A DNA stretch of 64,000 nucleotides from an uncultured Clostridia bacterium (GCA_934167445.1 CAKPKJ010000003.1:62001-126000), one strand, 5' to 3'. Shown: positions 44,752-55,147, counted from the stretch's first letter. The notes: generated by a model not told the origin, from the sequence alone. Program-made: numbers and translations.

Positions 44752-46461
44752 CTATTTAGGGTTAATTACTGCTCTATATATTAGCCCTGTACTTTGATCT
44801 TTTTCAAATTCAACTTTATAATATGAATCTGTTTTTATATCTTCCTTTAAAAACGCAATATTTTGAGTTGTGGCATCATATTCTTGACCATTGAAATTAA
44901 TTTCTTTTATTTGTCTATTAGTCTCTTTTGATTCATTATTTAATCCAATTGTTGTTAATAATCCTTTCACTGTAGCTCCACCTAAATTTGTACTTTGGTA
45001 TAATTCAAACTTCTGATTAAAAGAATTTACATCTTCTTCACTAATCTTATCAGAATTTAGATTTTCTATTGCATTTGCATATGCTCCAAATGATGGTATT
45101 AAATGAAATATTGGATTGTCTGATTCTTGGATTCCAAGTTGTTCCATTTGCATTTTATTTACTTCTTGAATTCTTTGAACAACCTGAGTCAAGAAATTTG
45201 ATACAATATTAGCATCATAATCTGTAAGCATCAAACTATTGTCTGCTGTTAAATCCTCTATGTTTTGACTTTGAGTCAAATCAACATTGTTTTCCAGTTT
45301 ATATGTGTATGTATTTTCAGAATTTTCTATGCCTAGTTCATAATTTTCTTGTACTTTTTGCATATCTGCAATTCCATTATATTTTGCCTTAAGAGAAATC
45401 TTCATTGTTTCATTATTATATGTTGATGTAAATGTTATATCATATTCTAAATTATTAGTATTATTAGCAACTTTTTCTATTTTCAGCTCATTATCATTTA
45501 TAGAAATATCTATTCCATTAGTTTTTCCATTCTTTTTATAAACTGTTGCTTCAAATTTTTGATTGTCAAAGTTTTCGTTATTTGTTATATTAGTAATTTC
45601 TTTCTCTATATCTGTAGACGTAATTTTATTTGAACTTTCTTGAATATTTAGGTATTCATTAATTTTGTCTAATGCACTTTGGTCTTGACTTAATGCTTGT
45701 AACAGTTGAATAGTTGCATTTTTCAAGTCATCACCTGACAATGATAATTTGTATCCAATTCCAGTTGAATCACTTATTTTTGAATATTTACTATTATCTA
45801 TTCCATTTAAAACATTTATAATTTTATTTACTACAAGACTTAAGTCTTCCTCTGAAGGAATTTCGTTAAATAAACTTGATACTTTTTCTATAGTATTTAT
45901 AGAATTACTATCAACATTTATATTTGTACTAGTATTTTCTTGATTATTTGTTTCTGTACTAACACCAGCTGTATTAGCATCAATTTTTACAGTTGATAAC
46001 TTGTCAAGTTTATCGTTCTCTCCGCCTATGTATTTACTTCCTACATAATCTGTTTGTAACGCAATTTTATTTCCTACTTGTCTATAATTTACAGGAAACT
46101 TAACAGAATCTGAATAATTTATGTTTATATTCTGCTCTGCTTTGGAATTTGCAGTATCAACTTGCCCTTTATATGTTACTGTAAACTTATTTACATTTTC
46201 TAAGTTTACACTATTTGAATTTGCACTTGCATTAACTGAAAATGTTCCTTCATCTGAATATGGTGTTTCATTTTTCTTTTCTTGATATTGTTTTAGGGTA
46301 TTATCCATTGATATTTGCCCTACATATTTAGCAAACAATATCTTGTTACTTTTGAACAAATCTGTTGTAAGGTATATAATTCCTATACTAGCAGCAATTA
46401 TTACAATTGATACTAATATTATTAATATATTTACAATTTTACTATTTTTCTTTTGATTCAT
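44752..46461 (-). CDS. Membrane-anchored extracellular protein, unknown function
   Basis: 569 residues. One N-terminal helix (about 10-32, VNILIILVSIVIIAASIGII) anchors a large Asn/Ser/Thr/Asp-rich extracellular part with alternating beta-like stretches and no cysteines. The start at 46461 has AGGAG at good spacing; a methionine two codons earlier is too close. Monocistronic, between yebC and spoIIIAA, but with its own terminator. I do not recognise a named family. Confidence 0.75.
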   Translation of the reverse strand: MNQKKNSKIVNILIILVSIVIIAASIGIIYLTTDLFKSNKILFAKYVGQISMDNTLKQYQEKKNETPYSDEGTFSVNASANSNSVNLENVNKFTVTYKGQVDTANSKAEQNININYSDSVKFPVNYRQVGNKIALQTDYVGSKYIGGENDKLDKLSTVKIDANTAGVSTETNNQENTSTNINVDSNSINTIEKVSSLFNEIPSEEDLSLVVNKIINVLNGIDNSKYSKISDSTGIGYKLSLSGDDLKNATIQLLQALSQDQSALDKINEYLNIQESSNKITSTDIEKEITNITNNENFDNQKFEATVYKKNGKTNGIDISINDNELKIEKVANNTNNLEYDITFTSTYNNETMKISLKAKYNGIADMQKVQENYELGIENSENTYTYKLENNVDLTQSQNIEDLTADNSLMLTDYDANIVSNFLTQVVQRIQEVNKMQMEQLGIQESDNPIFHLIPSFGAYANAIENLNSDKISEEDVNSFNQKFELYQSTNLGGATVKGLLTTIGLNNESKETNRQIKEINFNGQEYDATTQNIAFLKEDIKTDSYYKVEFEKDQSTGLIYRAVINPK

Positions 46462-46514
46462 AACCATTCTCCTATTTACAGGTATTTTAAATTTTTTTCC
46501 TATAAAATTAGATT

Positions 46515-47234
46515 TTATTCTTCCCAGTTATGATAAATATTTGCAACATCATCTAATTCTTCTAGTCTTTCAATAAGTCTTTCCATCCTTTCAACGCCTT
46601 TTTCATCAAGGCTAACTGTTGTTGTTGGTACCATTTGGACTTCTGCTTCTAAGAAACTAATTCCAGCTTCTTCTAATTTTTCACTTACTGTCACAAAATC
46701 TTCTGGTGCTGTTATAACTTCATATATTTCGTCTAAAGATTGAAAGTCTTCTGCTCCTGCATCTAGTGCAAGCATCATTAATTCATCTTCTTCAATTGGT
46801 GCTGTTTCTTTTTCTATAACAATCATACCTTTTTTATTAAACATATATGATACACATCCTGTTGTTCCTAAATTTCCACCTGCTTTATCAAATACATGTC
46901 TTACGTCTGCTGCTGTTCTATTTTTATTATCTGTAGATGCTTCTACTATAACTGCAACTCCGTTAGGCCCATATCCTTCGTACACTATTTCTTCATAATT
47001 TTCGTTGCTTGTTGAAGCTTTTTTGATTGCATTATTTATTGTATCATTAGGCATATTTGCGGCTTTACATTTGGCTATAACGCTTTTTAATTTTGAATTT
47101 CCGGCTGGATCTGGTCCACCTTCTTTTACTGCTATTAGTAATTCTCTTCCTAATTTTGTAAATATTTTTCCTCTTGCTGCATCAGCTTTTCCTTTTTTGG
47201 CTTGTATATTGTGCCATTTTGAATGTCCTGACAT
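46515..47234 (-). CDS. yebC: YebC/PmpR family protein
   Basis: 239 residues: start [27 protein letters not shown], then [37 protein letters not shown] and [11 protein letters not shown]. Members act as DNA-binding regulators, and recent work ties some to relief of ribosome stalling. Which role applies here is not shown by sequence; the second would be relevant to the recoding sites nearby. AGGAGGAG before the ATG. Confidence 0.95.
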   Translation of the reverse strand: MSGHSKWHNIQAKKGKADAARGKIFTKLGRELLIAVKEGGPDPAGNSKLKSVIAKCKAANMPNDTINNAIKKASTSNENYEEIVYEGYGPNGVAVIVEASTDNKNRTAADVRHVFDKAGGNLGTTGCVSYMFNKKGMIVIEKETAPIEEDELMMLALDAGAEDFQSLDEIYEVITAPEDFVTVSEKLEEAGISFLEAEVQMVPTTTVSLDEKGVERMERLIERLEELDDVANIYHNWEE

Positions 47235-47369
47235 TTTTCTTCTCCTCCTCTTTGTTTTTTATTGTATTTTCAAGGTTTCTATCCTTTATTTTATAATTTA
47301 CGTCTTTTATTGTACCACATTATTTCCTATTTGTGTAGTATTTTTTTATAATTTACTTTTTTATTCTAC

Positions 47370-47404
47370 AAAAAAGACACCAGAAAATATTCTGATGTCT
47401 TTTT
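47370..47404 (-). terminator. Terminator of the GGDEF gene
   Basis: Stem AAAAAGACA-CAGAA/TTCTG-TGTCTTTTT with a single mismatch, T run on the minus strand. Confidence 0.8.
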
Positions 47405-47409
47405 CCACA

Positions 47410-48534
47410 TTATTTTATCTGATTTTGTTTCTCCTTTACTTTGTTTTTATATAGATACATATTGTCATCAGCCTCTTTTACAATGGCTGAAATTGGTCTA
47501 GAGTCTCTCAAATCGGGGTTATAAGTCGCATATCCATATGAAATGTATGGAAAACTAGCCTCAGTTTGCCTCTTTTCTTGAATGTTTTTAACAAAAGTTG
47601 AATTTAATTCTTCAACCTTGTCTATATCTCTTTCAATAATTACAGCAAACTCGTCTCCTCCTATTCGATAAACTTTGCCATAGTTGTTATATGTATCTTT
47701 CAACATTTGAGCAACTGTGCTAAGAATACAATCACCAGTATAATGACCTAATTTGTCATTTATCTGTTTAAAGTTGTTCGCATCAAAAATAATTAATGCA
47801 AACTTATTCTTAGCATGTTCTTGTAAATATGTGTTATAACTGTCTTTATCCAGCAAATCAGTATGTCCATCTAACCACTGTATCAAGCCATTATAATACA
47901 CATAGATAAAAGTAGCAGCTATAGCAATAGTTATCCAACAGGTTTTCACGTTTGGATTAACTAGTTGGAGAGTTACGCCGTATATAACAAATATCACAAT
48001 GAAATATATATCAATCCGATTTTCAGATTGATAACACCTTCTAAACTGTGAAATATTTGACAGTAAATAAATCGTCGAAATGATGCATGATATTGTATAC
48101 ATAAAATGCAAATCTGCGTGGTGATAAACATTGTTTGAATCAATAACAAATATATTGTTTGTACACATCAATGCTATTTCTACCACTATATATATTTGTA
48201 AAAATGCATAAAATATCTTATTGAATTTCGACGGTTTTTCTGGCGTTTCAAAAATAGTTTTCGAATAGACAATTGGAAGAATTTGTGCTGCAATAAATTC
48301 AAAGCTTTTTACTGCAAAGTGCAGTAAAATAGCAAGATTAGGCATTGTAGCAAAATCTTCTCCATTTAGTACTGTTCCTCCCCATTCAGAAACAGCTCCA
48401 ATAATCACAAGTAAGTATGTGATTATAAATCCCTTCCGTATCTTGGTTTCAAGCTTCCGGTTAGATATAATTATCACAATCAATGTGATAATACTGCCAA
48501 CCTCTATTGTAATCAAAGTCGTGTAGTAATCCAT
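47410..48534 (-). CDS. Membrane-bound diguanylate cyclase (GGDEF)
   Basis: 374 residues. Six to seven hydrophobic helices fill about 5-215. A C-terminal GGDEF domain has FALIIFDANNFKQINDKLGH and an intact active-site RIGGDEFAVI near 300. No RxxD inhibitory site is visible before it. Makes c-di-GMP. It is the only gene here with CGG codons read as arginine (residues 26, 33 and 173), and its base composition looks less AT-rich than its neighbours, suggesting recent acquisition. AGGAGG before the ATG. Confidence 0.9.
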   Translation of the reverse strand: MDYYTTLITIEVGSIITLIVIIISNRKLETKIRKGFIITYLLVIIGAVSEWGGTVLNGEDFATMPNLAILLHFAVKSFEFIAAQILPIVYSKTIFETPEKPSKFNKIFYAFLQIYIVVEIALMCTNNIFVIDSNNVYHHADLHFMYTISCIISTIYLLSNISQFRRCYQSENRIDIYFIVIFVIYGVTLQLVNPNVKTCWITIAIAATFIYVYYNGLIQWLDGHTDLLDKDSYNTYLQEHAKNKFALIIFDANNFKQINDKLGHYTGDCILSTVAQMLKDTYNNYGKVYRIGGDEFAVIIERDIDKVEELNSTFVKNIQEKRQTEASFPYISYGYATYNPDLRDSRPISAIVKEADDNMYLYKNKVKEKQNQIK

Positions 48535-48679
48535 GTTAGTTCCTCCTGTAAATCAGTTATAAGAGCAAAGTATGTAAAAATCATCATCCTTTATTTAGGA
48601 TAATAATGTGGATCCTAAACAGTATTATAAAAATACCCTATTAACTATTATACACTTTTTTCACATTTTTTCAACTTTT

Positions 48680-48717
48680 AAAAAAAGCAGATGGAAATAA
48701 CAAAAGTTTCCATCTGC
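48680..48717 (-). terminator. Terminator of the oleate hydratase gene
   Basis: Perfect 11-bp stem GCAGATGGAAA/TTTCCATCTGC, followed by T7 on the minus strand. Confidence 0.8.
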
Positions 48718-48728
48718 AAAATAATTTC

Positions 48729-50504
48729 TTATATTAATTTATATCTTTTCAATAAATCTTCTACAACTGTTCCCTCTGCTACTTTTAATGCCTTTTTCAA
48801 TACTAAGTCCTTTGCAAATGGCAATTTTAAATCTGTAATTTTTTTACCATCCATCATCTTATATGTTGAATCCAATAATACACGAATATCATAGCAAGAG
48901 CCAAATACTTCTGGAACTCCTCTATCTACATCAAGTAATGTATACACCGCTTCCATAGCTGTTCTTACTGAATATTCTGTTGTAAATACTGTATCTCTTA
49001 CAGTATCTGAAAATTGTCCTATAAATGCAAAGTTTGTACATCCTTTTGGAACTACTTTTGGTCTATCTCCTGCTGTTCTTGGCATAAAGAATGCGGTTAT
49101 ATATGGCATCATACAAGGTACACATTTAGCAGAATGTTCTGCTAAATCTTCTATTTGATCTTTTGGAACACCTAAATGATATAACCATTCCTCTGTAATT
49201 TCTTTTCCTGTACATTCTCTCATTGGCTTTTTAATGTAATTTCCTTTTACATTTGTAAATAGTCCATATACCCAAACTACTAATTGGTCTTTAGGTTGAT
49301 TTTTAAAATGTGGTTGTCTATTTACTGTCCAACTCATCATCCAATTTGAATCTTTTACAGATACTATTCCACCTGTTACAACTCTTCCGCTAAATGGATC
49401 TCTTTTACATATTTTTTGAATATATTGAGGAATTTTATCATCTAAAGTTGTAACTGTTGCAGATTCCCAGTTAGTTTCCTTTATGTTCATACAGAATTTT
49501 TCTGGATGGCCAAATTCTTCACTTTGTATAGCTATATTTTTCCATAATTCCCAGCTATCACCTTCACCATTTTTTATATTTAAATCAGGTGCAGTGTTTT
49601 GGTCTCCTAGCATTGATCTTTCTGTACAACTTCCGTTTGTTACAAATACTAAATCATTTACAGTTAAATCTATTACTTCATCTTTTCCTTCATGTACACA
49701 TATAATTTGTTTAGCTGTTTTCTTTTCTCCATCAATATCAAATTTTACATTTTTTACTTGTGTATCATATTGAAAATGTACTCCATTGCTTTCTAGATAT
49801 TTTACCATTGGTAAAATTAGTGATTCGTATTGGTTATATTTTGTAAATTTCAAAGCTGAAAAATCAGGTAGTCCTCCAATATGATGTATAAATCTTTGAA
49901 TATATAATTTCATCTCTAATGCACTATGCCATGTTTCAAATGCAAACATAGTTCTCCAATATAACCAAAAATTAGAACTAAAAAATTCTTCTGTAAATAC
50001 ATCTTCTATTTTTTTATCATATAAATCTTCATCTTTAGTAAAAAATAATTTTACAATTTCCATTGAAGCTTCATCTGATAATCCAAATTTGCCATCAGTG
50101 TGTGCATCTTCTCCTCTGTTTACAGTTGCTCTCATTAATGAATAATTTGGGTCTTTTTTGTTTAACCAATAATACTCGTCTAATACTGATGCTCCTTCTG
50201 TTTCTAATGATGGTATTGAACGGAATAAATCCCATAAACACTCAAAATGATTTTCCATTTCACGTCCACCACGAATTATAAATCCTTTTTGTGGATCATC
50301 TATACCGTCACAAGCTCCTCCTGATAATTTTCCTGTTTCTAATATGTGAATATTTTCACCTTTCATTTGTCCATCTCTTACTAAAAAGCATGCTGCTGCA
50401 AGTGATGCAAGTCCCGCTCCTACTAAGTATGCAGATTTATTATCTACACCTTCTGGTTTCTTAGGATGTGCAAATGCTTCATAGTTTCCATTACTATAAT
50501 ACAT
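48729..50504 (-). CDS. ohyA: Oleate hydratase
   Basis: FAD enzyme hydrating the double bond of free unsaturated fatty acids (oleate to 10-hydroxystearate), protecting against host fatty acids. 591 residues, the normal length. FAD motif [14 protein letters not shown] near 28-40, then [26 protein letters not shown] and a C-terminal [19 protein letters not shown] sets the start at 50504; the longer frame starts inside that site. Monocistronic. Confidence 0.94.
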   Translation of the reverse strand: MYYSNGNYEAFAHPKKPEGVDNKSAYLVGAGLASLAAACFLVRDGQMKGENIHILETGKLSGGACDGIDDPQKGFIIRGGREMENHFECLWDLFRSIPSLETEGASVLDEYYWLNKKDPNYSLMRATVNRGEDAHTDGKFGLSDEASMEIVKLFFTKDEDLYDKKIEDVFTEEFFSSNFWLYWRTMFAFETWHSALEMKLYIQRFIHHIGGLPDFSALKFTKYNQYESLILPMVKYLESNGVHFQYDTQVKNVKFDIDGEKKTAKQIICVHEGKDEVIDLTVNDLVFVTNGSCTERSMLGDQNTAPDLNIKNGEGDSWELWKNIAIQSEEFGHPEKFCMNIKETNWESATVTTLDDKIPQYIQKICKRDPFSGRVVTGGIVSVKDSNWMMSWTVNRQPHFKNQPKDQLVVWVYGLFTNVKGNYIKKPMRECTGKEITEEWLYHLGVPKDQIEDLAEHSAKCVPCMMPYITAFFMPRTAGDRPKVVPKGCTNFAFIGQFSDTVRDTVFTTEYSVRTAMEAVYTLLDVDRGVPEVFGSCYDIRVLLDSTYKMMDGKKITDLKLPFAKDLVLKKALKVAEGTVVEDLLKRYKLI

Positions 50505-50623
50505 AATAACTACCTCCATATCTTTAGTCTTTCCAATATATTATATGTTTATGTATTTTAAATTTCAAGATACAGATTTTGTTTTTTGTATATAATCTTA
50601 CATTATTTTTTATTTATATAAAT

Positions 50624-51688
50624 TTAAACATTATTTTCTGATGAACTTGTTCCTAAAAGTCTAAATGTTTGTATTAGTATTTTTTTACTTTCAGGTGTTA
50701 AATTTTTATATGTTGTAAGCATTGCCCTTGCACTTGCAAACCAGTTTCCTTTAATTTCTGACAATGTTTTTGCATTTGTGGCATTTAGTATTTCAAATAA
50801 TACATCAAAAAATTCTCCTCTTTGCTCTGGGCTTACTTCTCTTAACCAATTAGTTATTTTTTGGTCTATAAATTCACTTGAGTTTGTTAATTCGTCTTCT
50901 ACAAATTTAGCTCCTAATACTTGCCAAGAATATAAATCATGTTGCATTATTCCCATTTGTGTACTTTTAATTATTGTTGTTTCTTCCTTATGATTTAATA
51001 GCCTTCCTATTATTGAAGTTTGCGGAATATATGTATGTACTTTTTTTATCATTTTTGCATATTCTGGACTTTGAACTACTTTTTCTGAAAATCCTGGACC
51101 ATCATTATTATATACTTCTATAATTCTATCTTGTATTTCCGGTTTGCAAAATACTGATGCATATATTGCCAAATTTCCGCCTTTAGAATGTCCTCCAACT
51201 AATATTTTCTTTTCTGGATATTTATTAGCAATTTTTTCTAAGTATTTCACTGATTCTGTTTGTGATGCAACTAAGTCACTAAAACTCATATTAAAATCTT
51301 CTTTCCAACCTACAATAGTGTTGTCTGTTCCTCTGTATGCAACATATATTGTGTTATCAGGAAGTAATATTGTTACAGCTGAAAATTGTTTTTCTGCTTC
51401 TGGATCTATTTTGTTTACAAAGCCTGTTAACTTTAGATTTCCAAATCTTTCACTATTTGCAAGTTTAGGAAATAAGTCAATATCTTCTGCCTGTAAAATT
51501 CTTCCTGTAGTTCCTTGTTCTTTCATTTTTAGATATGCTTCTTTTACAGTTATTTCATCATTTTCCTTTACTGAGCCATCTAATGGGAAATATGATAATC
51601 TTGCTAAAATTAAATTATCTATTTCATTAAATTCTACTTTTTCTAAACTTATATCTCTCCAATCTAAATAATCAAAAATATTTGCCAT
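50624..51688 (-). CDS. DUF2974 (Mbeg1-like) alpha/beta hydrolase
   Basis: 354 residues. N-terminal NIFDYLDWRDISL and NEIDNLILARLSYFPLDG are the DUF2974 start. YVAYRGTDNTIVGWKEDFNM and the nucleophile elbow VGGHSKGGNLA (Ser near 169) show a lipase-like fold, with NDGPGF as the likely acid region. Substrate unknown; no signal peptide. Located between two other lipid- or ester-related genes. Confidence 0.85.
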   Translation of the reverse strand: MANIFDYLDWRDISLEKVEFNEIDNLILARLSYFPLDGSVKENDEITVKEAYLKMKEQGTTGRILQAEDIDLFPKLANSERFGNLKLTGFVNKIDPEAEKQFSAVTILLPDNTIYVAYRGTDNTIVGWKEDFNMSFSDLVASQTESVKYLEKIANKYPEKKILVGGHSKGGNLAIYASVFCKPEIQDRIIEVYNNDGPGFSEKVVQSPEYAKMIKKVHTYIPQTSIIGRLLNHKEETTIIKSTQMGIMQHDLYSWQVLGAKFVEDELTNSSEFIDQKITNWLREVSPEQRGEFFDVLFEILNATNAKTLSEIKGNWFASARAMLTTYKNLTPESKKILIQTFRLLGTSSSENNV

Positions 51689-51785
51689 TTTTTTCTTCGT
51701 ACGATACTATATTTTTAATCTCTTCGTACTTTCTCCTTTCCCAAATTTTGTATTTAATTAAACTAATTTCTATTTTAATATAATT

Positions 51786-52676
51786 CTATTTTTGCATTAA
51801 TACAAATTCTACTATTTGCTCTGCAAGTTCTTTTTCTTTTCCTGTATAGCTATGGTTTGCTCCATCTATATAGTCGATATTTTTATTTTCATTTGTTATT
51901 ATATTATTTACCATTGTTGATAATTCATCCGCTTGTTGAATAATCATTTCATTATCATTTCCCCATCTCATAAATAATGGTACTTGTATATTATTTAATT
52001 TTTCTAGTTCGTTATCTTTACCATAATTCGCAAAATCTATATCTTTATTATCTCGTGCATAACGTAAAAATGATTTTACACTTATTGGATGTATAAATGA
52101 TTCTCTAGGCATCATTTCGTATATTTTATTTTCACGTTCCAATTTTTCGGCATAATCAAGATATTGTTTAAAATTATCTCTTAGATATACTTTTAAGGCC
52201 ATTGGGATATCTACTAATGATAACAATATTACTCCTTTTATATTTTCTAATATTTCTGTTTCATCATTATTTATCAATTCATTATATGTGTATACTATTT
52301 TTGTGCAACCTAAACTATGTCCTTGTAAATATATATTTTTATATCCTAATTCTTTTAATTTTATTATTGCTCCAACTATATCTTCATAGCCTTCTAGTAC
52401 ATCTTCATATGCTGTTCCTGCTAGTTCTTTTGCTGGCTGTCCTTCTGTTTCTTTTTCTATATATTTAACAATTTCACTTCCTCTATTATTAAATGCAAAA
52501 TAGTCAATTCCTTTTTCATTAGCTTTTTTAGCTATTTCTATATCTCTTTTTTTAAAACAATTACTTGTCATTCCATGTACTGATAATATTATTTTTTCAC
52601 TTATATTAGATGAAGCTTTATATAATATTCCTTCTAAATTTACTCCATCTGTGGCCATAAAATTTATTAATTCCAT
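51786..52676 (-). CDS. Alpha/beta hydrolase
   Basis: 296 residues. HGMTSN as oxyanion region near 36, nucleophile elbow LQGHSLGCTKI, MRWGNDNEMI with the acidic residue and NHSYTGKEKE with the catalytic histidine. Similar to DUF1749-like and acylglycerol-type hydrolases. The ATG at 52676 lies 9 bases after AAAGGA; a TTG six bases earlier is too near. Likely cytosolic; specificity unknown. Confidence 0.82.
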   Translation of the reverse strand: MELINFMATDGVNLEGILYKASSNISEKIILSVHGMTSNCFKKRDIEIAKKANEKGIDYFAFNNRGSEIVKYIEKETEGQPAKELAGTAYEDVLEGYEDIVGAIIKLKELGYKNIYLQGHSLGCTKIVYTYNELINNDETEILENIKGVILLSLVDIPMALKVYLRDNFKQYLDYAEKLERENKIYEMMPRESFIHPISVKSFLRYARDNKDIDFANYGKDNELEKLNNIQVPLFMRWGNDNEMIIQQADELSTMVNNIITNENKNIDYIDGANHSYTGKEKELAEQIVEFVLMQK

Positions 52677-52740
52677 ATTCAAATTTCCTTTCTAAATCTT
52701 GCCTACATTATACACTTAAGATTTTTAATTGTAAATAATT

Positions 52741-52794
52741 ATTTAAAAAGAGGCAGGTCAAAAATGTTATAAAAAACACCTTTGACCTGCCCCT
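52741..52794 (-). terminator. Terminator of rnpB
   Basis: Stem AGGGGCAGGTCAAA with TTTGACCTGCCTC and a T run (minus strand) directly after the RNase P RNA 3' end. Confidence 0.82.
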
Positions 52795-52796
52795 TT

Positions 52797-53152
52797 GCAA
52801 AGTAAACCTGTAAGCCGGGTTCTGTCATTTAAAATAGTCATTTATCTAGGACAAATATCGCTATTTGCCTCAAGCCACGCAAATTAAGAAGGCACCGAGC
52901 AGGCTTAATCTTCTTTACAAGGTGTTGCTCCAGATGGGGTTTACACAGACCCACTATGTCACCATAATGGCGGTGAGCTCTTACCTCACCTTTTCATCCT
53001 TACCTTAGTAAACTAAGGCGGTTATTTTCTGTTGCACTTTCCTTAAGGTCACCCTCACTAGACGTTATCTAGCATCATTGCTCTATGGAGCCCGGACTTT
53101 CCTCTCGTAATTTCTTTCGAAATTTACCAGCGACTATTTAATTTACTTTAGC
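52797..53152 (-). ncRNA. rnpB: RNase P RNA, bacterial type
   Basis: About 356 nt. Hallmarks on the minus strand are GAGAGGAAAGTCCGGGCTCC near the 5' end, AGGGTGACCTTAAGGAAAG, ACAGAAAATAACCGCC and AGAACCCGGCTTAC near the 3' end. The P1 helix pairs GCTAAAGTAAAT at the 5' end with GTTTACTTTGC at the 3' end. Ends are set by P1 and are accurate to a few bases. Confidence 0.95.
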
Positions 53153-53287
53153 AATATACATAATAACATAAAATTATTACGATGTCTATAAATTCTTTTG
53201 AAATAATTTGCTATACAATGCAAATTTTTAATAATTTTAATATTATTTTATGAAATACCGCGTAAGCGACCAAATAATCTATGAATT

Positions 53288-54256
53288 TTATAAATCATTT
53301 AATTCTTCCAATATATTTTTATACTTTATCAAAAAAACATTTGTATCTTGTATGTTTACTGCATTTTTCAATTCATTTAACATCACATAAATTTTGTTTA
53401 TAGTATATTGTTTACTATCTTTTTCACTAACTTTTGTTAATAGTTTTGTAAAACTTTCTACTGTTTGATTTACATCTTGTGATATTTCACTCCAATTTTT
53501 ACTATCCAGTTTGCTATATCCTTTAAATAAATTTTTCTTTGTTTCTAATATTGTTTTTTCTAATTCATCAGTTGTTGCTTTTTCCGCAAATTTAGGAATA
53601 TATTCATATATTGTTGCTAATTTATTTAAACATTCTTCTTTTCTTTCTTGCTCAACTAATAAGGTTAATGAATCTAATTCTTTGTTGAAATTTAATATAT
53701 CATCTTGGTTTACTTGTATTTGATATAAATCTAATGTTATTGTTGGGATAGATAAATATAATGTTTCAATTCTGGTTTTTATCTCGTCCCAATCTATTTG
53801 GTCACTCCTTAACAATACACTTGTTGATTGCAATTGAAATTCTTCATTTTTAGTTGTACTATTCCCATTTTGAGAATTTTGTAACGAACTATCTGTACTG
53901 TCTGTACTATTACCACTAGAGCTATCTTTTGAACTACCTCCAGACGTATTATTAGATTCACTACTTGAATTACTGTTTTTGCTTTCTCCGTTTTTATTTG
54001 CTTGAGCATCTTCTTCATTTTTGTCGCCTTTTTCATTAATTTGAGTTACAGATACATTGTAATTTCTAATTTCTATATTATTCATTTGATTAAATAGATT
54101 TACTAATTCTCCATCTAAAAATTCAATTTCAGTAAATGCTTTTTCTTCTTGAGTTTGAGTATTATTACTATTACTAATATTTCTATATATTAATACAAAA
54201 ATTACAATTAAAATTGTCATTGTTGCAATAAACAATATTATTTTATTTTTTTTCAA
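53288..54256 (-). CDS. Membrane-anchored extracytoplasmic protein, unknown function
   Basis: 322 residues: basic start, one membrane helix (about 6-25), a region with QMNNIEIRNYNVSV, a Ser/Asn/Gly-rich linker (about 75-140) and a helical C-terminal domain with conserved-looking Trp and Tyr (SDQIDWDEIKTRIETLYLS). A TTG start at 54256 is placed 7 bases after GGAGGG; a longer frame begins with an ATG that is part of that site. Family not recognised. Confidence 0.7.
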   Translation of the reverse strand: MKKNKIILFIATMTILIVIFVLIYRNISNSNNTQTQEEKAFTEIEFLDGELVNLFNQMNNIEIRNYNVSVTQINEKGDKNEEDAQANKNGESKNSNSSSESNNTSGGSSKDSSSGNSTDSTDSSLQNSQNGNSTTKNEEFQLQSTSVLLRSDQIDWDEIKTRIETLYLSIPTITLDLYQIQVNQDDILNFNKELDSLTLLVEQERKEECLNKLATIYEYIPKFAEKATTDELEKTILETKKNLFKGYSKLDSKNWSEISQDVNQTVESFTKLLTKVSEKDSKQYTINKIYVMLNELKNAVNIQDTNVFLIKYKNILEELNDL

Positions 54257-54427
54257 ATTTTTTCCCTCCATTTTTTCTATTATTTACATTTTTTATTTAC
54301 TTTATTCTTTGTATATATTTTTATTTATTTTTTAATACTATTAATATAATTTGATTTTTTTAATACATATTGGTTTATAGGTAAATCCTCTTAAAAACCT
54401 AAATACTACTACAAGGAATAATTTATT

Positions 54428-54709
54428 ATGTTTGCTACTGTAAATTTATATAGTACTAAAAAAGGCGAATTAAATGATTTTTTAAGTCGCTTTTATAATA
54501 CAGATTTAGAAATTTATAATAATTTAAATTGGGAAAAAAAATACACCAATCCCATTGAACTTGCTGAGATAATTGGTGTTTATATTGATAATTCTGATTT
54601 ATATAATTTAAAAATGTTAATATGTATTGACAAGAATTTGTTTATTACAATAACAGAAGATAATGCTAATGATATAATTAAATACTTATATGAACGTTTT
54701 CCTTATTAA
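54428..54709 (+). CDS. Small hypothetical protein
   Basis: 93 residues, soluble, no signal peptide, acidic and rich in Asn/Tyr/Leu: MFATVNLYSTKKGELNDFLS, a central WEKKYTNPIELAEIIGVYID and an end IKYLYERFPY. AAGGA lies before the ATG. Its stop codon touches that of dtd on the other strand with no gap. Not recognised, but it looks like a real compact alpha/beta protein. Confidence 0.65.
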   Translation: MFATVNLYSTKKGELNDFLSRFYNTDLEIYNNLNWEKKYTNPIELAEIIGVYIDNSDLYNLKMLICIDKNLFITITEDNANDIIKYLYERFPY

Positions 54710-55147
54710 CTACTTTTCCATTATTATTGTTACTGGACCATCATTTAAAAGGCTAACTTTCATATCTGCTCCAAATATTCCTTTTGCTACTTTAATGTTA
54801 TTTTGCTCACATTGTTCGCAAAAGTATTCATATAATTCTTTCGCTTGTTCTGGTTTAGCAGCATTTATAAAAGATGGTCTATTTCCATTAGAACAGTCTG
54901 CATATAGTGTAAATTGTGAAACTATTAATAATTCTCCATTTATATCTTTTAGACCTAAATTCATTTTATCGTTTTCATCTTTGAAAACTCTTAGTTTACA
55001 CAATTTTTTCACTAAATAATCAGCTTGTTCTTTGGTATCACTATGTGTAACACCTAGTAATACCAAGAAACCTTGCTTTATTTCTCCTACTATTTTGTCG
55101 TCTACTTTTACTTGTGCATTTTTCACTCTTTGTACAACTAATTTCAT
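54710..55147 (-). CDS. dtd: D-aminoacyl-tRNA deacylase
   Basis: Removes D-amino acids and glycine misattached to tRNA. 145 residues with MKLVVQRVKNAQVKVDDKIVG, the catalytic SQFTLYADC near 77-85 and the cross-subunit Gly-Pro motif NDGPVTIIME at the end. Its ATG overlaps the stop of the zinc-ribbon gene (TAATG). In many Firmicutes dtd lies between relA and hisS; here it lies far away. Confidence 0.95.
   Translation of the reverse strand: MKLVVQRVKNAQVKVDDKIVGEIKQGFLVLLGVTHSDTKEQADYLVKKLCKLRVFKDENDKMNLGLKDINGELLIVSQFTLYADCSNGNRPSFINAAKPEQAKELYEYFCEQCEQNNIKVAKGIFGADMKVSLLNDGPVTIIMEK

Noticed and set aside
53809..54036. 75-codon minus-strand frame inside the 53288-54256 gene
   Set aside because: Alternative frame of the Ser/Asn-rich linker, without a start signal.
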